Shown here piece by piece: positions 53,125 through 61,940 of a DNA stretch of 64,000 nucleotides. The number at the start of each line of letters is the position of its first letter. Positions within the stretch are counted from its first letter, which is position 1. A program made the translations under genes and the position numbers. The notes beneath the pieces are model-generated. The model saw only the letters and a list, made by a program, of their open reading frames with translations, was not told where the DNA came from and ran no database searches. Source of the DNA: Magnetospirillum gryphiswaldense MSR-1 v2 (GTDB lineage: Bacteria > Pseudomonadota > Alphaproteobacteria > Rhodospirillales > Magnetospirillaceae); the NCBI RefSeq assembly GCF_000513295.1, contig NC_023065.1, positions 744,001 through 808,000 of the forward strand. Reading direction: 5' to 3'.

Positions 53125-53583
53125 GTGGCCGATGCCGATATTTCGCCCCTTACGGCCCATCTTGGCTATTGGTTGCGCTTGGTCTCCAACCATGTCTCGC
53201 ATGCTTTCGCCGGCAAGTTGGAAGGGCGGGGGGTAACGGTGGCCGAGTGGGTCTTGTTGCGCGAGGTCCACGATCACCGATCGATCAGCCCCAGTCGTTT
53301 GGCGGATCGACTGAGCCTGACCCGAGGCGCCGTCAGCAAGTTGGCCGACCGTTTGATCGACAAGGGTTTGCTTGGGCGCGAGCCCAGCCCCGAGGACGGT
53401 CGGGCGCATTCCCTGGCGTTGACGGCGGACGGCCGCACCTTGGTCCCTGAATTGGCCGGGTTGGCCGACAGCAATGACGCGGAATTCTTTGGCGATCTGA
53501 CGCCCGATGACCGCGCCACCATGGAACGTGTGCTCAAATCCGTCGTCGCCGGATGCGGACTGAAAACACCTCCGCTCTTGTGA
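53125..53583 (+). CDS. MarR-family transcriptional regulator
   Basis: GTG start; 152 residues. The winged HTH is SISPSRLADRLSLTRGAVSK, then LADRLIDKGLLGREPSPEDG, with RAHSLALTADG in the wing. Flanking helices form the dimer domain. It probably represses itself through the palindrome upstream and also the DUF1398 gene that follows after 17 bases. The ligand is unknown. Confidence 0.9.
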   Translation: MADADISPLTAHLGYWLRLVSNHVSHAFAGKLEGRGVTVAEWVLLREVHDHRSISPSRLADRLSLTRGAVSKLADRLIDKGLLGREPSPEDGRAHSLALTADGRTLVPELAGLADSNDAEFFGDLTPDDRATMERVLKSVVAGCGLKTPPLL

Positions 53584-53599
53584 AGAGAGGCAAGACCAG

Positions 53600-54007
53600 A
53601 TGGACGATCATCAGCAAAACATCGCCCGCCAATGCCTGGAGGGGGCGGAACGGGGCAGCATGAGCTTTCCCCAGATCATCGGCAGGCTGATCGAGGCCGG
53701 CTTTGAAAGCTACAGTGTGGATTTTCGCCGTGCGACCGCCGTCTACTACCTGCCCGATGGCCAGGGGATCGAACTGGTCTGCCGCGCCAGCACCGTGGCG
53801 GTGGCTCCGGATTTCGATGTCGCCGCCATTCGCGTGGCCATCGGCGAGGCCCAGGCGCTGGTTCCCGGTTATAGCTACAATGGGTTCTGCGATAAGGTCA
53901 GGCGGGCGGGTTGCGCCGGCTATATGGTGTCGTTCCCCGGTCGGCGCGCTGTTTATTATGGTCGCACGGCGGAAACCCACGTGGAAACGTTTCCACCCCA
54001 GGCATAA
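53600..54007 (+). CDS. DUF1398 (YbcV-like) protein
   Basis: A 135-residue protein matching the YbcV/DUF1398 outline: MSFPQIIGRLIEAGFESYSV, DFRRATAVYYLPDG, and a C-terminal AGCAGYMVSFPGRRAVYYGR, then TAETHVETFP. Members occur in enterobacteria and prophages and have no assigned biochemical role. It lies directly downstream of the MarR gene, so it is the likely co-repressed target. Confidence 0.78.
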   Translation: MDDHQQNIARQCLEGAERGSMSFPQIIGRLIEAGFESYSVDFRRATAVYYLPDGQGIELVCRASTVAVAPDFDVAAIRVAIGEAQALVPGYSYNGFCDKVRRAGCAGYMVSFPGRRAVYYGRTAETHVETFPPQA

Positions 54008-54047
54008 TCACCGCTTGATCATCGAAACTTGGGAAAGGAAGAGGAGA

Positions 54048-54122
54048 TGGTGGGCGATGCAGGGATTGAACCTGCGACCCCACCCGTGTGAAGGGTGTGC
54101 TCTACCGCTGAGCTAATCGCCC
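54048..54122 (-). tRNA. tRNA-Val(CAC), with encoded CCA
   Basis: The minus strand folds into a full cloverleaf: acceptor GGGCGAT/ATCGCCC, D stem GCTC/GAGC, anticodon stem CACCC/GGGTG around loop TTCACAC (anticodon CAC, reading GUG), and T stem GCAGG/CCTGC with loop TTCAATC. The discriminator A is followed by CCA in the DNA. Without CCA it is 72 nt. Confidence 0.97.
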
Positions 54123-54192
54123 ATCTCCTGGGCTCGACCGGGTATGTTCCACGCGTCGAGAGGCGGCTTTATAGAACCCGGGGGCGGGGCTG

Positions 54193-54774
54193 TCAAGCGG
54201 TCTCCTTCGCAATTATCTTGACCACTTGCGGCGCCTCATAGGCGGCGAATCCATCCAGCAAAGTCGCCGGGTCGCCGGCCACCGCCACCATATCGCGATG
54301 ACGTGGTTTCAGGAAACCTTCCGCCGTCATATGGTCAAGAAAGGCGTTCAGATGGCCATAGAAACCGGCGACGTCAAGAAAACCGGCGGGTTTGGCGTGC
54401 AGGCCCAACTGGCCCCAGGTCCACACCTCGAAAATCTCCTCCATGGTGCCGATGCCGCCGGGCAGGGCGATGAAGGCGTCGGCCAGTTCCGCCATCATTG
54501 CCTTGCGTTCGTGCATGGAGCCGACCACCCGCAATTCGGTGACGTTGCGGTGGCCCACTTCCAGCCGCATCAATGCCTCGGGGATGATGCCGATGACCTC
54601 GCCGCCGGCCGCCATGGCCGCATCGGCGACGATGCCCATCAGGCCGACATTGCCGCCGCCATAGACCAGTCCCAGGCCGCGCTGGGCCAGCAAGGCGCCC
54701 AAGGCGCGGGCGGCTTCGGCGTATTCGGGCCGCTGGCCGGGATTGGAGCCGCAAAAGACGCAGATGCGACGCAT
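54193..54774 (-). CDS. LOG-family (TIGR00730) phosphoribohydrolase
   Basis: A 193-residue protein with [14 protein letters not shown] at the start, [20 protein letters not shown], the catalytic region [20 protein letters not shown] and [16 protein letters not shown] (PGGxGTxxE). LOG proteins cleave nucleoside 5'-monophosphates to base and ribose 5-phosphate; they were first annotated as lysine decarboxylases. It is six bases from thiE on the same strand. Confidence 0.93.
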   Translation of the reverse strand: MRRICVFCGSNPGQRPEYAEAARALGALLAQRGLGLVYGGGNVGLMGIVADAAMAAGGEVIGIIPEALMRLEVGHRNVTELRVVGSMHERKAMMAELADAFIALPGGIGTMEEIFEVWTWGQLGLHAKPAGFLDVAGFYGHLNAFLDHMTAEGFLKPRHRDMVAVAGDPATLLDGFAAYEAPQVVKIIAKETA

Positions 54775-54779
54775 GGCGA

Positions 54780-55412
54780 TCAGCCCTCGTTCATCCGCTT
54801 TTCAAACGCCTTGACCGCCGCCGCCGGACCTTCCGGATGGTTCCACACGCCGCCCGACACCGCCAGGAAGTCGGCACCGGCCCGGATGATCGGCTGGCAA
54901 TTGTCCACGGTGATGCCGCCGATGGCCACCGAGGGGACGGTGAACAGCGGGCTCCACCATTCCAGGATTTCCGGCTCGGCCTTGAACTCGGTCTCCTTGG
55001 TGTCGGTGGGGTAGAAGGCGCCGAAAGCCACGTAATCGGCGCCCTTTTCGCCGGCTTCCATGGCCAGATGGCGGGAATTGTGGCAGGTCATGCCGACGAT
55101 GCCGTCGCCCAGCGCCTTGCGCGCCGCTTCATAGCTGCCGTCGGTCTGGCCGATATGGACGCCGTCGCAGCCGGTCTCGAAGGCCAGATCGGGGCGGTCG
55201 TTCAACAAAACGGCGATGCCGCGGCGCTGCGCCGGCGGGCGCAATACGTCGACGGCCCGGCACAGGGCGTCGTCGTCCAACCCCTTCAGCCTGATCTGCA
55301 CGCAGGCGATGTCGCCGCCATCCAGGGCCTGTTCCCATATCGGCAGCCATTGGAACGGATTGTCGATCACCGGCGGCGTGATCAGGTACAGGCGGCAGGA
55401 ATTGGAGCTCAA
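54780..55412 (-). CDS. thiE: Thiamine-phosphate synthase
   Basis: A 210-residue TIM barrel. Features are [40 protein letters not shown] and Q in the phosphate/pyrimidine site ([14 protein letters not shown]), [33 protein letters not shown] and [11 protein letters not shown]. It joins HMP-PP and thiazole phosphate. Two substitutions from the classical text (VQIRLKG for VQLRxK; MTCHNS for xSxH) are common in alphaproteobacteria. No TPP riboswitch was seen upstream. Confidence 0.92.
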   Translation of the reverse strand: MSSNSCRLYLITPPVIDNPFQWLPIWEQALDGGDIACVQIRLKGLDDDALCRAVDVLRPPAQRRGIAVLLNDRPDLAFETGCDGVHIGQTDGSYEAARKALGDGIVGMTCHNSRHLAMEAGEKGADYVAFGAFYPTDTKETEFKAEPEILEWWSPLFTVPSVAIGGITVDNCQPIIRAGADFLAVSGGVWNHPEGPAAAVKAFEKRMNEG

Positions 55413-55527
55413 GACCGGGTACTCCCAAAGGGCATGCGATTGCGGCGATCAAGCCTGAACGGCACGGCAAAAGCAACCTTGCCCACAAATGGCCACAATT
55501 CGCCCATATTGCCGCCATCTCTGCCGG

Positions 55528-55977
55528 TCATGATCCGCCCTGTCGAACAGGTTGCTCCTCCCTCGACCGTTGAAGGAACTCCCGGCAGGACAGGCCGGGA
55601 TCATGGGCGCCGAGCAGATCGAGGCTGTCGTATCCCCACCGACCCTCCCCCCAAGCCTCTTTCTGCTCGGCCGCTTCCCGCACCGCCCTATGGGCGGGAC
55701 CATCCCCCGTCAGCACGATCAATCCCGCCTCGGCCCGCAACGCCGCCATGGCCCAGCCCGGGCAGTCGCCGCAATCGAGGATGGCGGTGAAAGGAGCGTC
55801 GGGGAAGTCGCGGCGCAGCCGGTCCAGCAATCGTTTCCACCATTCCACCCCGTGCAGGGCAGCGGCGCCGCTTGGGCTTCGCAAGATGATGTCGCGTCCC
55901 TGGGCGGCCTTCAGGGCGGCCCGGGCGTGGTCAAGGCCGTGGATGATGATGCATGGCGGCAAGGCGGGGGTGGACAT
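55528..55977 (-). CDS. Conserved hypothetical protein
   Basis: A 149-residue soluble protein. It begins PCIIIHGLDHARAALKAAQG, then RDIILRSPSGAAALHGVEWW, and has FTAILDCGDCPGWAMAALRA, then GLIVLTGD, suggesting an alternating alpha/beta fold. Two cysteines in DCGDCPG could bind metal. It lies upstream of thiE, separated by 115 bases, and is divergent from the zapA pair. I do not recognise a family. Confidence 0.65.
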   Translation of the reverse strand: MSTPALPPCIIIHGLDHARAALKAAQGRDIILRSPSGAAALHGVEWWKRLLDRLRRDFPDAPFTAILDCGDCPGWAMAALRAEAGLIVLTGDGPAHRAVREAAEQKEAWGEGRWGYDSLDLLGAHDPGLSCREFLQRSREEQPVRQGGS

Positions 55978-56063
55978 GGCATTGGTCCCGGTCGCAACGT
56001 TGACACTGTCCCCTATCGGCCCTAACCTCGCGCTGCAATCAAATTCGTGCGGGGGAAACCGCT

Positions 56064-56288
56064 TTGTCAGGAGCTTTGGGCCGTACCGAGACGGCCATTC
56101 AACGGCTGGGCAGCGCCATCGACCGCCTGGAGGCCGCCGCCGCCCGCGTCGGTGCCGGTGATCTGCTGCTGGCCGGGGAATTGCGCGATGCCCGCGAACA
56201 GCACGCGGCGCTCGAGGACACCACTCGGGTGGTGTCGCAGCGCCTTGACGGTGCCATCACCCGCCTGCGTCATTTGTTGGAGGCCTGA
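56064..56288 (+). CDS. Small coiled-coil protein (DUF4164-like)
   Basis: A 74-residue protein with TTG start at 56064. It is almost entirely heptad-like: TAIQRLGSAIDRLEAAAARV and TRVVSQRLDGAITRLRHLLE. In alphaproteobacteria a gene of this type often sits directly before zapA. It is three bases from zapA, so the two are co-translated. A role in the Z-ring scaffold is inferred. Confidence 0.75.
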   Translation: MSGALGRTETAIQRLGSAIDRLEAAAARVGAGDLLLAGELRDAREQHAALEDTTRVVSQRLDGAITRLRHLLEA

Positions 56289-56291
56289 GCC

Positions 56292-56618
56292 ATGGCCCTG
56301 GTCAACCTGTCCATCAACGGACGCTTGCATGAAATCGCCTGCGACGATTCCCAGGTGGCCCGCGTCCATGTGCTGGGGCAGATGGTCGACGGCATCGCCC
56401 AGGATCTGCTGCGTCAGCTTGGCAATGTGCCCGACACCCGATTGATGGTGATGGTGGCGCTGTCCTTGGCCGACGAACTGGCCGAAGCGCGCGAGAACCT
56501 GAATGCGCTCAACGACGACCTGTCCAACCTGGATCAGGGCGACGAACGGATGGCCCAGGGCATCGAAACCCTGGCCGAACGTATCGAAGCCATTGCGGAA
56601 CGCCTGGAAAGGCCTTAG
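56292..56618 (+). CDS. zapA: Cell division protein ZapA
   Basis: A 108-residue protein. The N-terminal globular part MALVNLSINGRLHEIACDDS and MVMVALSLADELAEARENLN, with a long C-terminal coiled coil (GIETLAERIEAIAERLE), is the ZapA layout. It promotes FtsZ bundling at the division site. 6S RNA and 5-formyl-THF cyclo-ligase follow in the conserved order. Confidence 0.9.
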   Translation: MALVNLSINGRLHEIACDDSQVARVHVLGQMVDGIAQDLLRQLGNVPDTRLMVMVALSLADELAEARENLNALNDDLSNLDQGDERMAQGIETLAERIEAIAERLERP

Positions 56619-56631
56619 GTTCATCCCTAGG

Positions 56632-56754
56632 AGCGGTCTGCTGCACGGTGCGTCAGGCAGCTAATGTCCCTGGGGCGATACTTCTCCTTTGGGAGCTGTC
56701 TCTGACGGGGCTCTGGCCTCGTTATATGGCGCCCACCTGCATAGTCAGGCCACG
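56632..56754 (+). ncRNA. ssrS: 6S RNA
   Basis: The 184-base gap between zapA and 5-formyl-THF cyclo-ligase is the conserved 6S RNA locus. The ends pair in an imperfect closing stem: GGTCTG (56635-56640) with CAGGCC (56746-56751), TGCA and GGTG next to it with CACC and TGCA. Inside, GTCCCTGGGGCGATACTTCT is followed by an apical CTCC-TTT-GGGAG hairpin, giving the long rod with a central bubble that mimics an open promoter. The exact ends are approximate. 6S RNA binds the sigma-70 holoenzyme. Confidence 0.85.
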
Positions 56755-56802
56755 GAGGACTTACAACGCCAACGGCCGAGGCGGCGCCGCTCCGCATTAT
56801 TC

Positions 56803-57405
56803 ATGACAGCATCTCACGATCCCCACCCGGAACTGACTGCCGCCAAGGCTCAGGCCCGCGCCCACGCGGTGGCCGTGCGCCGACTGGCCCATGCCGATTA
56901 CGGCAAGCTGGCGGCAGAAAAGCTGGCCATCCATTTGGATTGCATCCCCTTCGCCGTCGGTACGGTGGTCGCCGGCTATTGGCCCATGGGCGACGAGATC
57001 GATCCTTTACCCTTGCTGGAAGCCCTGGGCGGGCGCGGCTGCACCCTGGCCTTGCCGGTGGTGTCCGCCCGCGGCCAGCCCCTGACCTTCCGCGCCTGGA
57101 GCATGGGCGAGGCACTCGAGCCCGGCCCTCATGGCACCAAACATCCCCTGGCCACCGCCCCGATGCTCATCCCCCAGGTGCTGCTGCTGCCGCTGCTGGC
57201 CTTTGACGCCGCCGGCTATCGCCTGGGCTATGGCGGCGGTTATTATGACCGCACCCTCGATCAACTGCGTCGCCAGTCCCATGTTACCGCCATCGGCGTC
57301 GCCTTTGCCGCCCAGCGGGTGGGGGCGGTGCCGCGCGGTCCACATGACCAGACGTTGGATTTGATCCTGACCGAAAACGGTCCGCTGCAGCCGGAGAACG
57401 CATGA
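56803..57405 (+). CDS. 5-formyltetrahydrofolate cyclo-ligase
   Basis: ATG 56803 gives 200 residues; the longer frame runs through the 6S RNA and is rejected. It contains VVAGYWPMGDEIDPLPLLEA, TKHPLATAPMLIPQVLLLPL and LAFDAAGYRLGYGGGYYDRT, the ATP and folate sites of the MTHFS family. It converts 5-formyl-THF to 5,10-methenyl-THF. Adjacent 6S RNA is the conserved arrangement. The stop overlaps the next gene. Confidence 0.93.
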   Translation: MTASHDPHPELTAAKAQARAHAVAVRRLAHADYGKLAAEKLAIHLDCIPFAVGTVVAGYWPMGDEIDPLPLLEALGGRGCTLALPVVSARGQPLTFRAWSMGEALEPGPHGTKHPLATAPMLIPQVLLLPLLAFDAAGYRLGYGGGYYDRTLDQLRRQSHVTAIGVAFAAQRVGAVPRGPHDQTLDLILTENGPLQPENA

Positions 57406-58220
57406 GACTTCTGTATTTGGGCGATATCGTCGGTCGGGCCGGTCGGGACGTTGTGGTGGCCAATCTGCCCACGGCACGCGAGCGTCTGCGGCTGGATTTT
57501 GTCGTCGCCAATGGCGAGAACGCCGCCCACGGTTTCGGCATTACCCCCAAGCTGTGCGACGATCTGTACGCGGCGGGCGTCGATGTGGTCACCTTGGGCA
57601 ATCACACCTGGGACCAGCGCGAGATCGTCCCCCATCTGGATGCCGAGCCGCGCCTGTTGCGGCCCTTGAACTATCCCGCCGGCACGCCGGGCAAGGGGGT
57701 GGGGATCTACGAGGCGCCGCGCGGCAAGAAGGTGATGGTGGTCCAGGTCATGGGCCGGCTGTTCATGGACCCGCTGGATTGCCCGTTCGCCGCGGTGGAA
57801 AAGGAATTGCGCAAAATTCGCCTGGGGCCGGGCGGCGCCGATGCCATCATCGTCGATGTCCATGCCGAGGCCACCAGCGAAAAGATGGCCCTGGGCCATG
57901 TGTGCGACGGTCGCGCCTCGCTGGTGGTGGGCGGGCATTCGCACATTCCCACCGCCGATGCCCAGATTTTCACCGGCGGTACCGCTTATCAGACCGATGC
58001 CGGCATGTGCGGCGACTATAACTCGGTCATCGGCATGAAGAAGGATGCGGCCATCCACAAATTCGTCCGCAAAACCCCAGGCGAGCGATTGTCGCCCGCC
58101 GATGGCGACGGCACCTTGTGCGCGGTGTTCGTGGAAACCGACGACCGCACCGGTCTGGCGCTCAGGGTGGCACCGTTGCGCATCGGTCCTAGGCTGGCGG
58201 AAAACTGGCCGGATGCCTGA
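57402..58220 (+). CDS. YmdB-type metallophosphoesterase (TIGR00282)
   Basis: A 272-residue calcineurin-like phosphoesterase: LLYLGDIVGRAGRDVV (metal Asp), VVANGENAAHGFGI, DVVTLGNHTWDQREI (Asn-His), VDVHAEATSEKMALG and VVGGHSHIPTADAQ. The Bacillus relative YmdB is a 2',3'-cyclic phosphodiesterase affecting gene expression and biofilm choice. It overlaps the cyclo-ligase gene (ATGA) and, at the 3' end, the convergent NrsF gene by 32 bases. Confidence 0.92.
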   Translation: MRLLYLGDIVGRAGRDVVVANLPTARERLRLDFVVANGENAAHGFGITPKLCDDLYAAGVDVVTLGNHTWDQREIVPHLDAEPRLLRPLNYPAGTPGKGVGIYEAPRGKKVMVVQVMGRLFMDPLDCPFAAVEKELRKIRLGPGGADAIIVDVHAEATSEKMALGHVCDGRASLVVGGHSHIPTADAQIFTGGTAYQTDAGMCGDYNSVIGMKKDAAIHKFVRKTPGERLSPADGDGTLCAVFVETDDRTGLALRVAPLRIGPRLAENWPDA

Positions 58221-58851
58221 CTAGGCGCGGTCCGGCCAGGGCCGCCAGGGCGCTGATCAGCCCGGCGCCGCCCACATGCCAGGTCAAGGTGACCCAGGCG
58301 GTGTCGCCGCCATGAAATAATGACAGCGCCGCCGAGCCGATGGCCGCCGCCGCCAGGGCCGCGAGCCCGGCGGTCAGGCCGGGATGCAGGCTGGCACCGC
58401 GACGGCTGAGCACGATCAGGGCCAAGGCCGGGATCAACCCGGTGCCGATGATCTCGGGCAGGCATTTCTGGTGCAGGATCGAGTCCAGGCCGGACCAGCC
58501 GCTGAGCTGCCATTGGCGCCAGCAGCCCTCGCCGGCGCTGATCAGCCAGACCAGGGCCGGGACCAGGGGCAGGGCGATGACCGGCAGGCGGGAAAAGCCC
58601 GGTACGGTGGTGGCCAGGGCGGCCCAAGCGGCGGCGATGCCGGTCAGCAGGGCCGCCGTGTTACCGATGATGAAACGTTGATCGGCCAGGCATTGGGCCA
58701 GATCGGGGCGCAGGCCGAACAGCAAGGCGATGGTCATCAGACAGGGCAGCGAAACCGCCAGCCACAAGGCCAGCCGATGGCGGACCGGCGGCAGGCGGCG
58801 GACCGGGGCCAGATCGGCGGACAGGCTGTGGATCAGGTCTTCGGTCTTCAT
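58189..58851 (-). CDS. NrsF-type membrane anti-sigma factor (DUF1109)
   Basis: A 220-residue protein with six predicted membrane segments and a short N-terminal cytoplasmic part (MKTEDLIHSLSADLAPVRRL). HQKCLPEIIGTGLIPA carries a conserved Cys; in the Caulobacter homologue, cysteines sense heavy metals or oxidants. Its ATG overlaps the sigma factor stop. It should hold the ECF factor inactive at the membrane until stress. Confidence 0.9.
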   Translation of the reverse strand: MKTEDLIHSLSADLAPVRRLPPVRHRLALWLAVSLPCLMTIALLFGLRPDLAQCLADQRFIIGNTAALLTGIAAAWAALATTVPGFSRLPVIALPLVPALVWLISAGEGCWRQWQLSGWSGLDSILHQKCLPEIIGTGLIPALALIVLSRRGASLHPGLTAGLAALAAAAIGSAALSLFHGGDTAWVTLTWHVGGAGLISALAALAGPRLVRHPASFPPA

Positions 58852-59399
58852 GGTCCCAGCAACCCTTTCAACGTCTTCACCGCCCGGTGCATGGCCACCT
58901 TCAGCGCGGCGACGCTTTGCCCCGATGCCGTCGATGCCTCGTTCAGCGACATCTCTTGCAGTTTCAGCAATTCGACCGCCTGGCGTTGGCCCGGCGGCAG
59001 CTTGGCCACCGCCTTGCGCAGATCCATGGCATCGGTCGTCTTCGTATTCGCCGGTCGGGCCAGAAAAGTTTCAGGAATTTCGTCGATGGCGGTTTCCCGG
59101 CCCTGATGGCGGCGGCGTTTGCGCAAGGCATCCTTGACCCGGTGATCGACGATGGCGGCGAACCACGGCAGGAACGGGCGGCTGGAATCATAGGTGTGGC
59201 GGATGGTGTGCAAGGTCAGCAGGATATCCTGGACCACGTCCTCCACATCCTCGTTCCGGCCCCAGGCTTTCACCGCCATGCGCCGTGCCACCGGCGCCAG
59301 CTCGGCCAGCAGGCGGCCATAGGCGGCGCCGTCGCCCTGTTGGGCCGCCGCCAGCCAGCCGCTCCAGCGGGCGCTGTCATCGTGGTGCGAGGTGTTCAT
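58848..59399 (-). CDS. ECF sigma factor, SigF-like
   Basis: ATG 59399 gives 183 residues; the longer frame adds an unlikely basic leader. Region 2 is NEDVEDVVQDILLTLHTIRH and TYDSSRPFLPWFAAIVDHRV. Region 4 is LPPGQRQAVELLKLQEMSLN, then EASTASGQSVAALKVAMHRA. It is paired with its NrsF anti-sigma. A matching promoter lies on the opposite strand just in front of the thioredoxin-CcdA operon. Confidence 0.93.
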   Translation of the reverse strand: MNTSHHDDSARWSGWLAAAQQGDGAAYGRLLAELAPVARRMAVKAWGRNEDVEDVVQDILLTLHTIRHTYDSSRPFLPWFAAIVDHRVKDALRKRRRHQGRETAIDEIPETFLARPANTKTTDAMDLRKAVAKLPPGQRQAVELLKLQEMSLNEASTASGQSVAALKVAMHRAVKTLKGLLGP

Positions 59400-59431
59400 G
59401 GCGGCAGGATAAAAGAAAAATCGGCGACGGC

Positions 59432-59457
59432 GTAACCTTTGCCGTATGCGGGGCGAA
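59432..59457 (+). promoter_or_regulatory. SigF-type ECF promoter
   Basis: GTAACC at 59432-59437 and CGAA at 59454-59457 are separated by exactly 16 bases, the motif described for Caulobacter SigF-type promoters. It points towards the thioredoxin/CcdA operon, whose first ATG is 38 bases downstream. Confidence 0.75.
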
Positions 59458-59494
59458 ATCCCTGTCATCGACATCGCGAACGGGAGCTTCCGTC

Positions 59495-59860
59495 ATGAAC
59501 AAAATCCTGATTGCCGCCGCCACCTGTGCCGGCCTGGTGTTCAGCCTGCCGGCCCTGGCCGCCGAGGCCTTCACCAAGGCTGCCTTCATGCAGGCGCAAG
59601 AGGCCGGCTCGAAGATATTGCTGCATGTGCATGCGCCCTGGTGTCCGACCTGCAAGGCGCAGGAACCCGGCGTGGCCATGCTGGAACGCGACGACCCCAT
59701 GCTCAAGGTTTTCCGCGTCGATTTCGACAGCCAAAAAGACGTGCTGCGCGAGTTGAAGGTCAGTGCGCAAAGCACCCTGATCGTCTTCAAGGGCAAGATG
59801 GAAACCTCGCGCATGACCGGGGTGACCGAGCCCATGGCCCTGGCCGCCTTGGTGAAATAG
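59495..59860 (+). CDS. Periplasmic thioredoxin-fold protein
   Basis: ATG 59495 (GGGAG eight bases upstream) gives 121 residues with a signal peptide (about 1-22, cut after LPALAA). The thioredoxin motif is HAPWCPTCKAQEPG (WCPTC). The fold is short, lacking the usual C-terminal helix extension. It should work in periplasmic disulfide exchange with electrons from the adjacent CcdA-type protein. It is under the ECF promoter, so it is probably a stress-induced repair pathway. Confidence 0.88.
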   Translation: MNKILIAAATCAGLVFSLPALAAEAFTKAAFMQAQEAGSKILLHVHAPWCPTCKAQEPGVAMLERDDPMLKVFRVDFDSQKDVLRELKVSAQSTLIVFKGKMETSRMTGVTEPMALAALVK

Positions 59861-59870
59861 GGGCAACGCC

Positions 59871-60575
59871 ATGGCCACCGCGATCGCCGCCTATCTGGCC
59901 GGCATCCTGTCCACCCTGTCGCCCTGCGTCCTGCCGTTGATCCCGGTGTTGCTGGGCAGTGCCTTGCAAAGCCATCGGCTGGGGCCGGTGGCCCTGGCCG
60001 CCGGTCTGGCACTGTCCTTCGCCGCTCTGGGGGTTTTGCTGGCGACGGCGGGTTTCGCCCTGGGGGTGGATAGCGCCATGGTCCGCATGGCGGCGGCGGT
60101 GGTCATGGGTCTGTTCGGTCTGGTCTTGCTGGTCCCGGCCCTGGGGCGGCAATTCGCCGTCGCCGCCGCTCCCTTGGCCGGGCAAGGCAATCAATTGCTG
60201 GGACGGGTGTCCGGCGACGGCCTGGGCGGCCAATTCGCCCTTGGTTTGCTGCTGGGCGCGGTGTGGTCGCCGTGCACCGGCCCCACCTTGGGCGCGGCGG
60301 TGGGTTTGGCCGGGGCCAGCGGCACCGCCGGTCAGGCGGTGGTGATCATGGTGATCTTCGCCTTGGGGGCGGCCAGTCCGGTGCTGTTGCTGGCCTATGG
60401 CCTGTCGTCGTGGCGCCATGGCCTGGCCCGGCTGGCGGCACGGGCCAAGCCGGTGATGGGCGGGATTTTACTGGCGGTGGCGGTGCTGGTGCTCAGCGGT
60501 CTGGACAAGGCGTTGGAAACCGCTTTGGTCGCTGGCATGCCGGAATGGCTGGTGGCCCTGACGGTCAAATATTGA
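59871..60575 (+). CDS. ccdA: CcdA/DsbD-type transmembrane thiol transporter
   Basis: A 234-residue protein with six predicted membrane helices and the two redox Cys motifs [15 protein letters not shown] and [14 protein letters not shown]. It carries reducing equivalents from cytoplasmic thioredoxin to the periplasm. It lies 10 bases after the periplasmic thioredoxin gene, its obvious partner. The pair is probably controlled by the ECF sigma factor. Confidence 0.92.
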   Translation: MATAIAAYLAGILSTLSPCVLPLIPVLLGSALQSHRLGPVALAAGLALSFAALGVLLATAGFALGVDSAMVRMAAAVVMGLFGLVLLVPALGRQFAVAAAPLAGQGNQLLGRVSGDGLGGQFALGLLLGAVWSPCTGPTLGAAVGLAGASGTAGQAVVIMVIFALGAASPVLLLAYGLSSWRHGLARLAARAKPVMGGILLAVAVLVLSGLDKALETALVAGMPEWLVALTVKY

Positions 60576-60605
60576 TTGCGGCACTGCGACAACAAGCTGT
60601 GGCGA

Positions 60606-60620
60606 GGGCCTGTCAGGCCC
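60606..60620 (+). terminator. Short hairpin after ccdA
   Basis: GGGCC-TGTCA-GGCCC followed after five bases by CTTTT. Modest stem, plausible as an intrinsic terminator. Confidence 0.55.
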
Positions 60621-60690
60621 ATGGCCTTTTGCCCACAAGATATGGTATAGGCAGCGTTTATTCGCATGCCCAACCGAGGTTGTCGAGAGA

Positions 60691-61440
60691 ATGGCCGGTC
60701 ATTCCCAGTTTAAGAACATCATGCACCGCAAGGGTGCCCAGGACGCCAAGCGTGCCAAGGTTTTCACCAAGCTGATCCGCGAATTGACGGTTTCGGCCAA
60801 GTCGGGCCAGCCCGATCCGGCCATGAATCCGCGTCTGCGCGCAGCCATCCAGGCCGCGCGTGCCGCCAACATGCCGAAAGATACCATGGACCGCGCCATC
60901 AAGCGCGGTGCCGGCGGCGAAGACGGCGCCAATTACGAGGAAGTGCGCTATGAAGGCTATGGCCCCGGTTCGGTGGCCATCATCGTCGAGGGGTTGACCG
61001 ACAACCGCAACCGCACCGCCTCCGAAGTGCGCTCGGCCTTCTCGAAGAATGGCGGCGCCCTGGGTGAATCCAACTCGGTGTCGTTCATGTTCGACCGCAT
61101 CGGCGCCATCCGTTACGCGACCGAATCCGCTGGAGCCGAGGCCATGTTCGAAGCGGCGCTGGAAGCCGGTGCCGATAACGTCGAATCGTCGGAAGACGGC
61201 CACGAGATCACCTGTTCCCCCGACGATCTGGCCACCGTGCGCGATGCGTTGGAAGCCACCTTCGGCACGCCGGAATACGCCCGGCTGGACTGGAAGCCGC
61301 AGACCAGCGTGCCGGTGGCCGACGAAAATGTCGCCAAGACCCTGCTGAAGCTGCTGGATACCTTGGAAGACAATGACGACGTCCAGCGGGTGTCGGCCAA
61401 TTTCGAGATTCCCGACGACATCATGGAAAAGCTGGGCTGA
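60691..61440 (+). CDS. yebC: YebC/PmpR-family protein
   Basis: A 249-residue protein beginning [20 protein letters not shown], the highly conserved YebC start. It has [36 protein letters not shown] and [17 protein letters not shown]. YebC proteins were described as transcriptional regulators and more recently as translation factors that relieve ribosome stalling. It precedes ruvC by two bases, the usual alphaproteobacterial order. Confidence 0.96.
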   Translation: MAGHSQFKNIMHRKGAQDAKRAKVFTKLIRELTVSAKSGQPDPAMNPRLRAAIQAARAANMPKDTMDRAIKRGAGGEDGANYEEVRYEGYGPGSVAIIVEGLTDNRNRTASEVRSAFSKNGGALGESNSVSFMFDRIGAIRYATESAGAEAMFEAALEAGADNVESSEDGHEITCSPDDLATVRDALEATFGTPEYARLDWKPQTSVPVADENVAKTLLKLLDTLEDNDDVQRVSANFEIPDDIMEKLG

Positions 61441-61442
61441 CC

Positions 61443-61940
61443 ATGCGCGTGTTGGGCCTTGATCCCGGGTTGCGCATCACCGGTTGGGGGATGATCGAAA
61501 TGATCGACAACCGACTGCGTTACCTGGGCGACGGGACCATCCGCTCGGATGACAAGCTGTCCCTGGCCGAACGGCTGGGGCAGTTGCATCGCGGGGTGTT
61601 GCGGGTCATTGCCGATTGGTCGCCGGATGCGGCGGGGGTCGAGCAGACCTTCGTCAACAAGAACCCGGAAAGCACGCTGAAATTGGGTCAGGCCAGGGGG
61701 GTGGTGCTGCTGGCCCCGGCCCTGGCCGGTCTGGAGGTGGGCGAATACGCTCCCACCCAGGTCAAGCAGGCGGTGGTCGGCACCGGTCGTGCCGCCAAGG
61801 AACAGGTGGGGATGATGGTGCGGACCTTGCTGCCCGGATGTCTGGTGACCAGTGCCGATGCCGCCGATGCCTTGGCGGTGGCCATCTGCCATGCCCATCA
61901 CGCCGCCACCGCCCGACGGCTGAAGGCGGGGGTGCGATGA
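61443..61940 (+). CDS. ruvC: Holliday junction resolvase RuvC
   Basis: A 165-residue protein. The acidic catalytic residues are visible in [25 protein letters not shown] and [16 protein letters not shown]. It cuts four-way junctions delivered by RuvAB. It overlaps ruvA by four bases. Confidence 0.97.
   Translation: MRVLGLDPGLRITGWGMIEMIDNRLRYLGDGTIRSDDKLSLAERLGQLHRGVLRVIADWSPDAAGVEQTFVNKNPESTLKLGQARGVVLLAPALAGLEVGEYAPTQVKQAVVGTGRAAKEQVGMMVRTLLPGCLVTSADAADALAVAICHAHHAATARRLKAGVR

Noticed and set aside
55413-55527. Possible TPP riboswitch before thiE
   Set aside because: The 115-base leader has no CUGAGA or other conserved TPP core on the minus strand.
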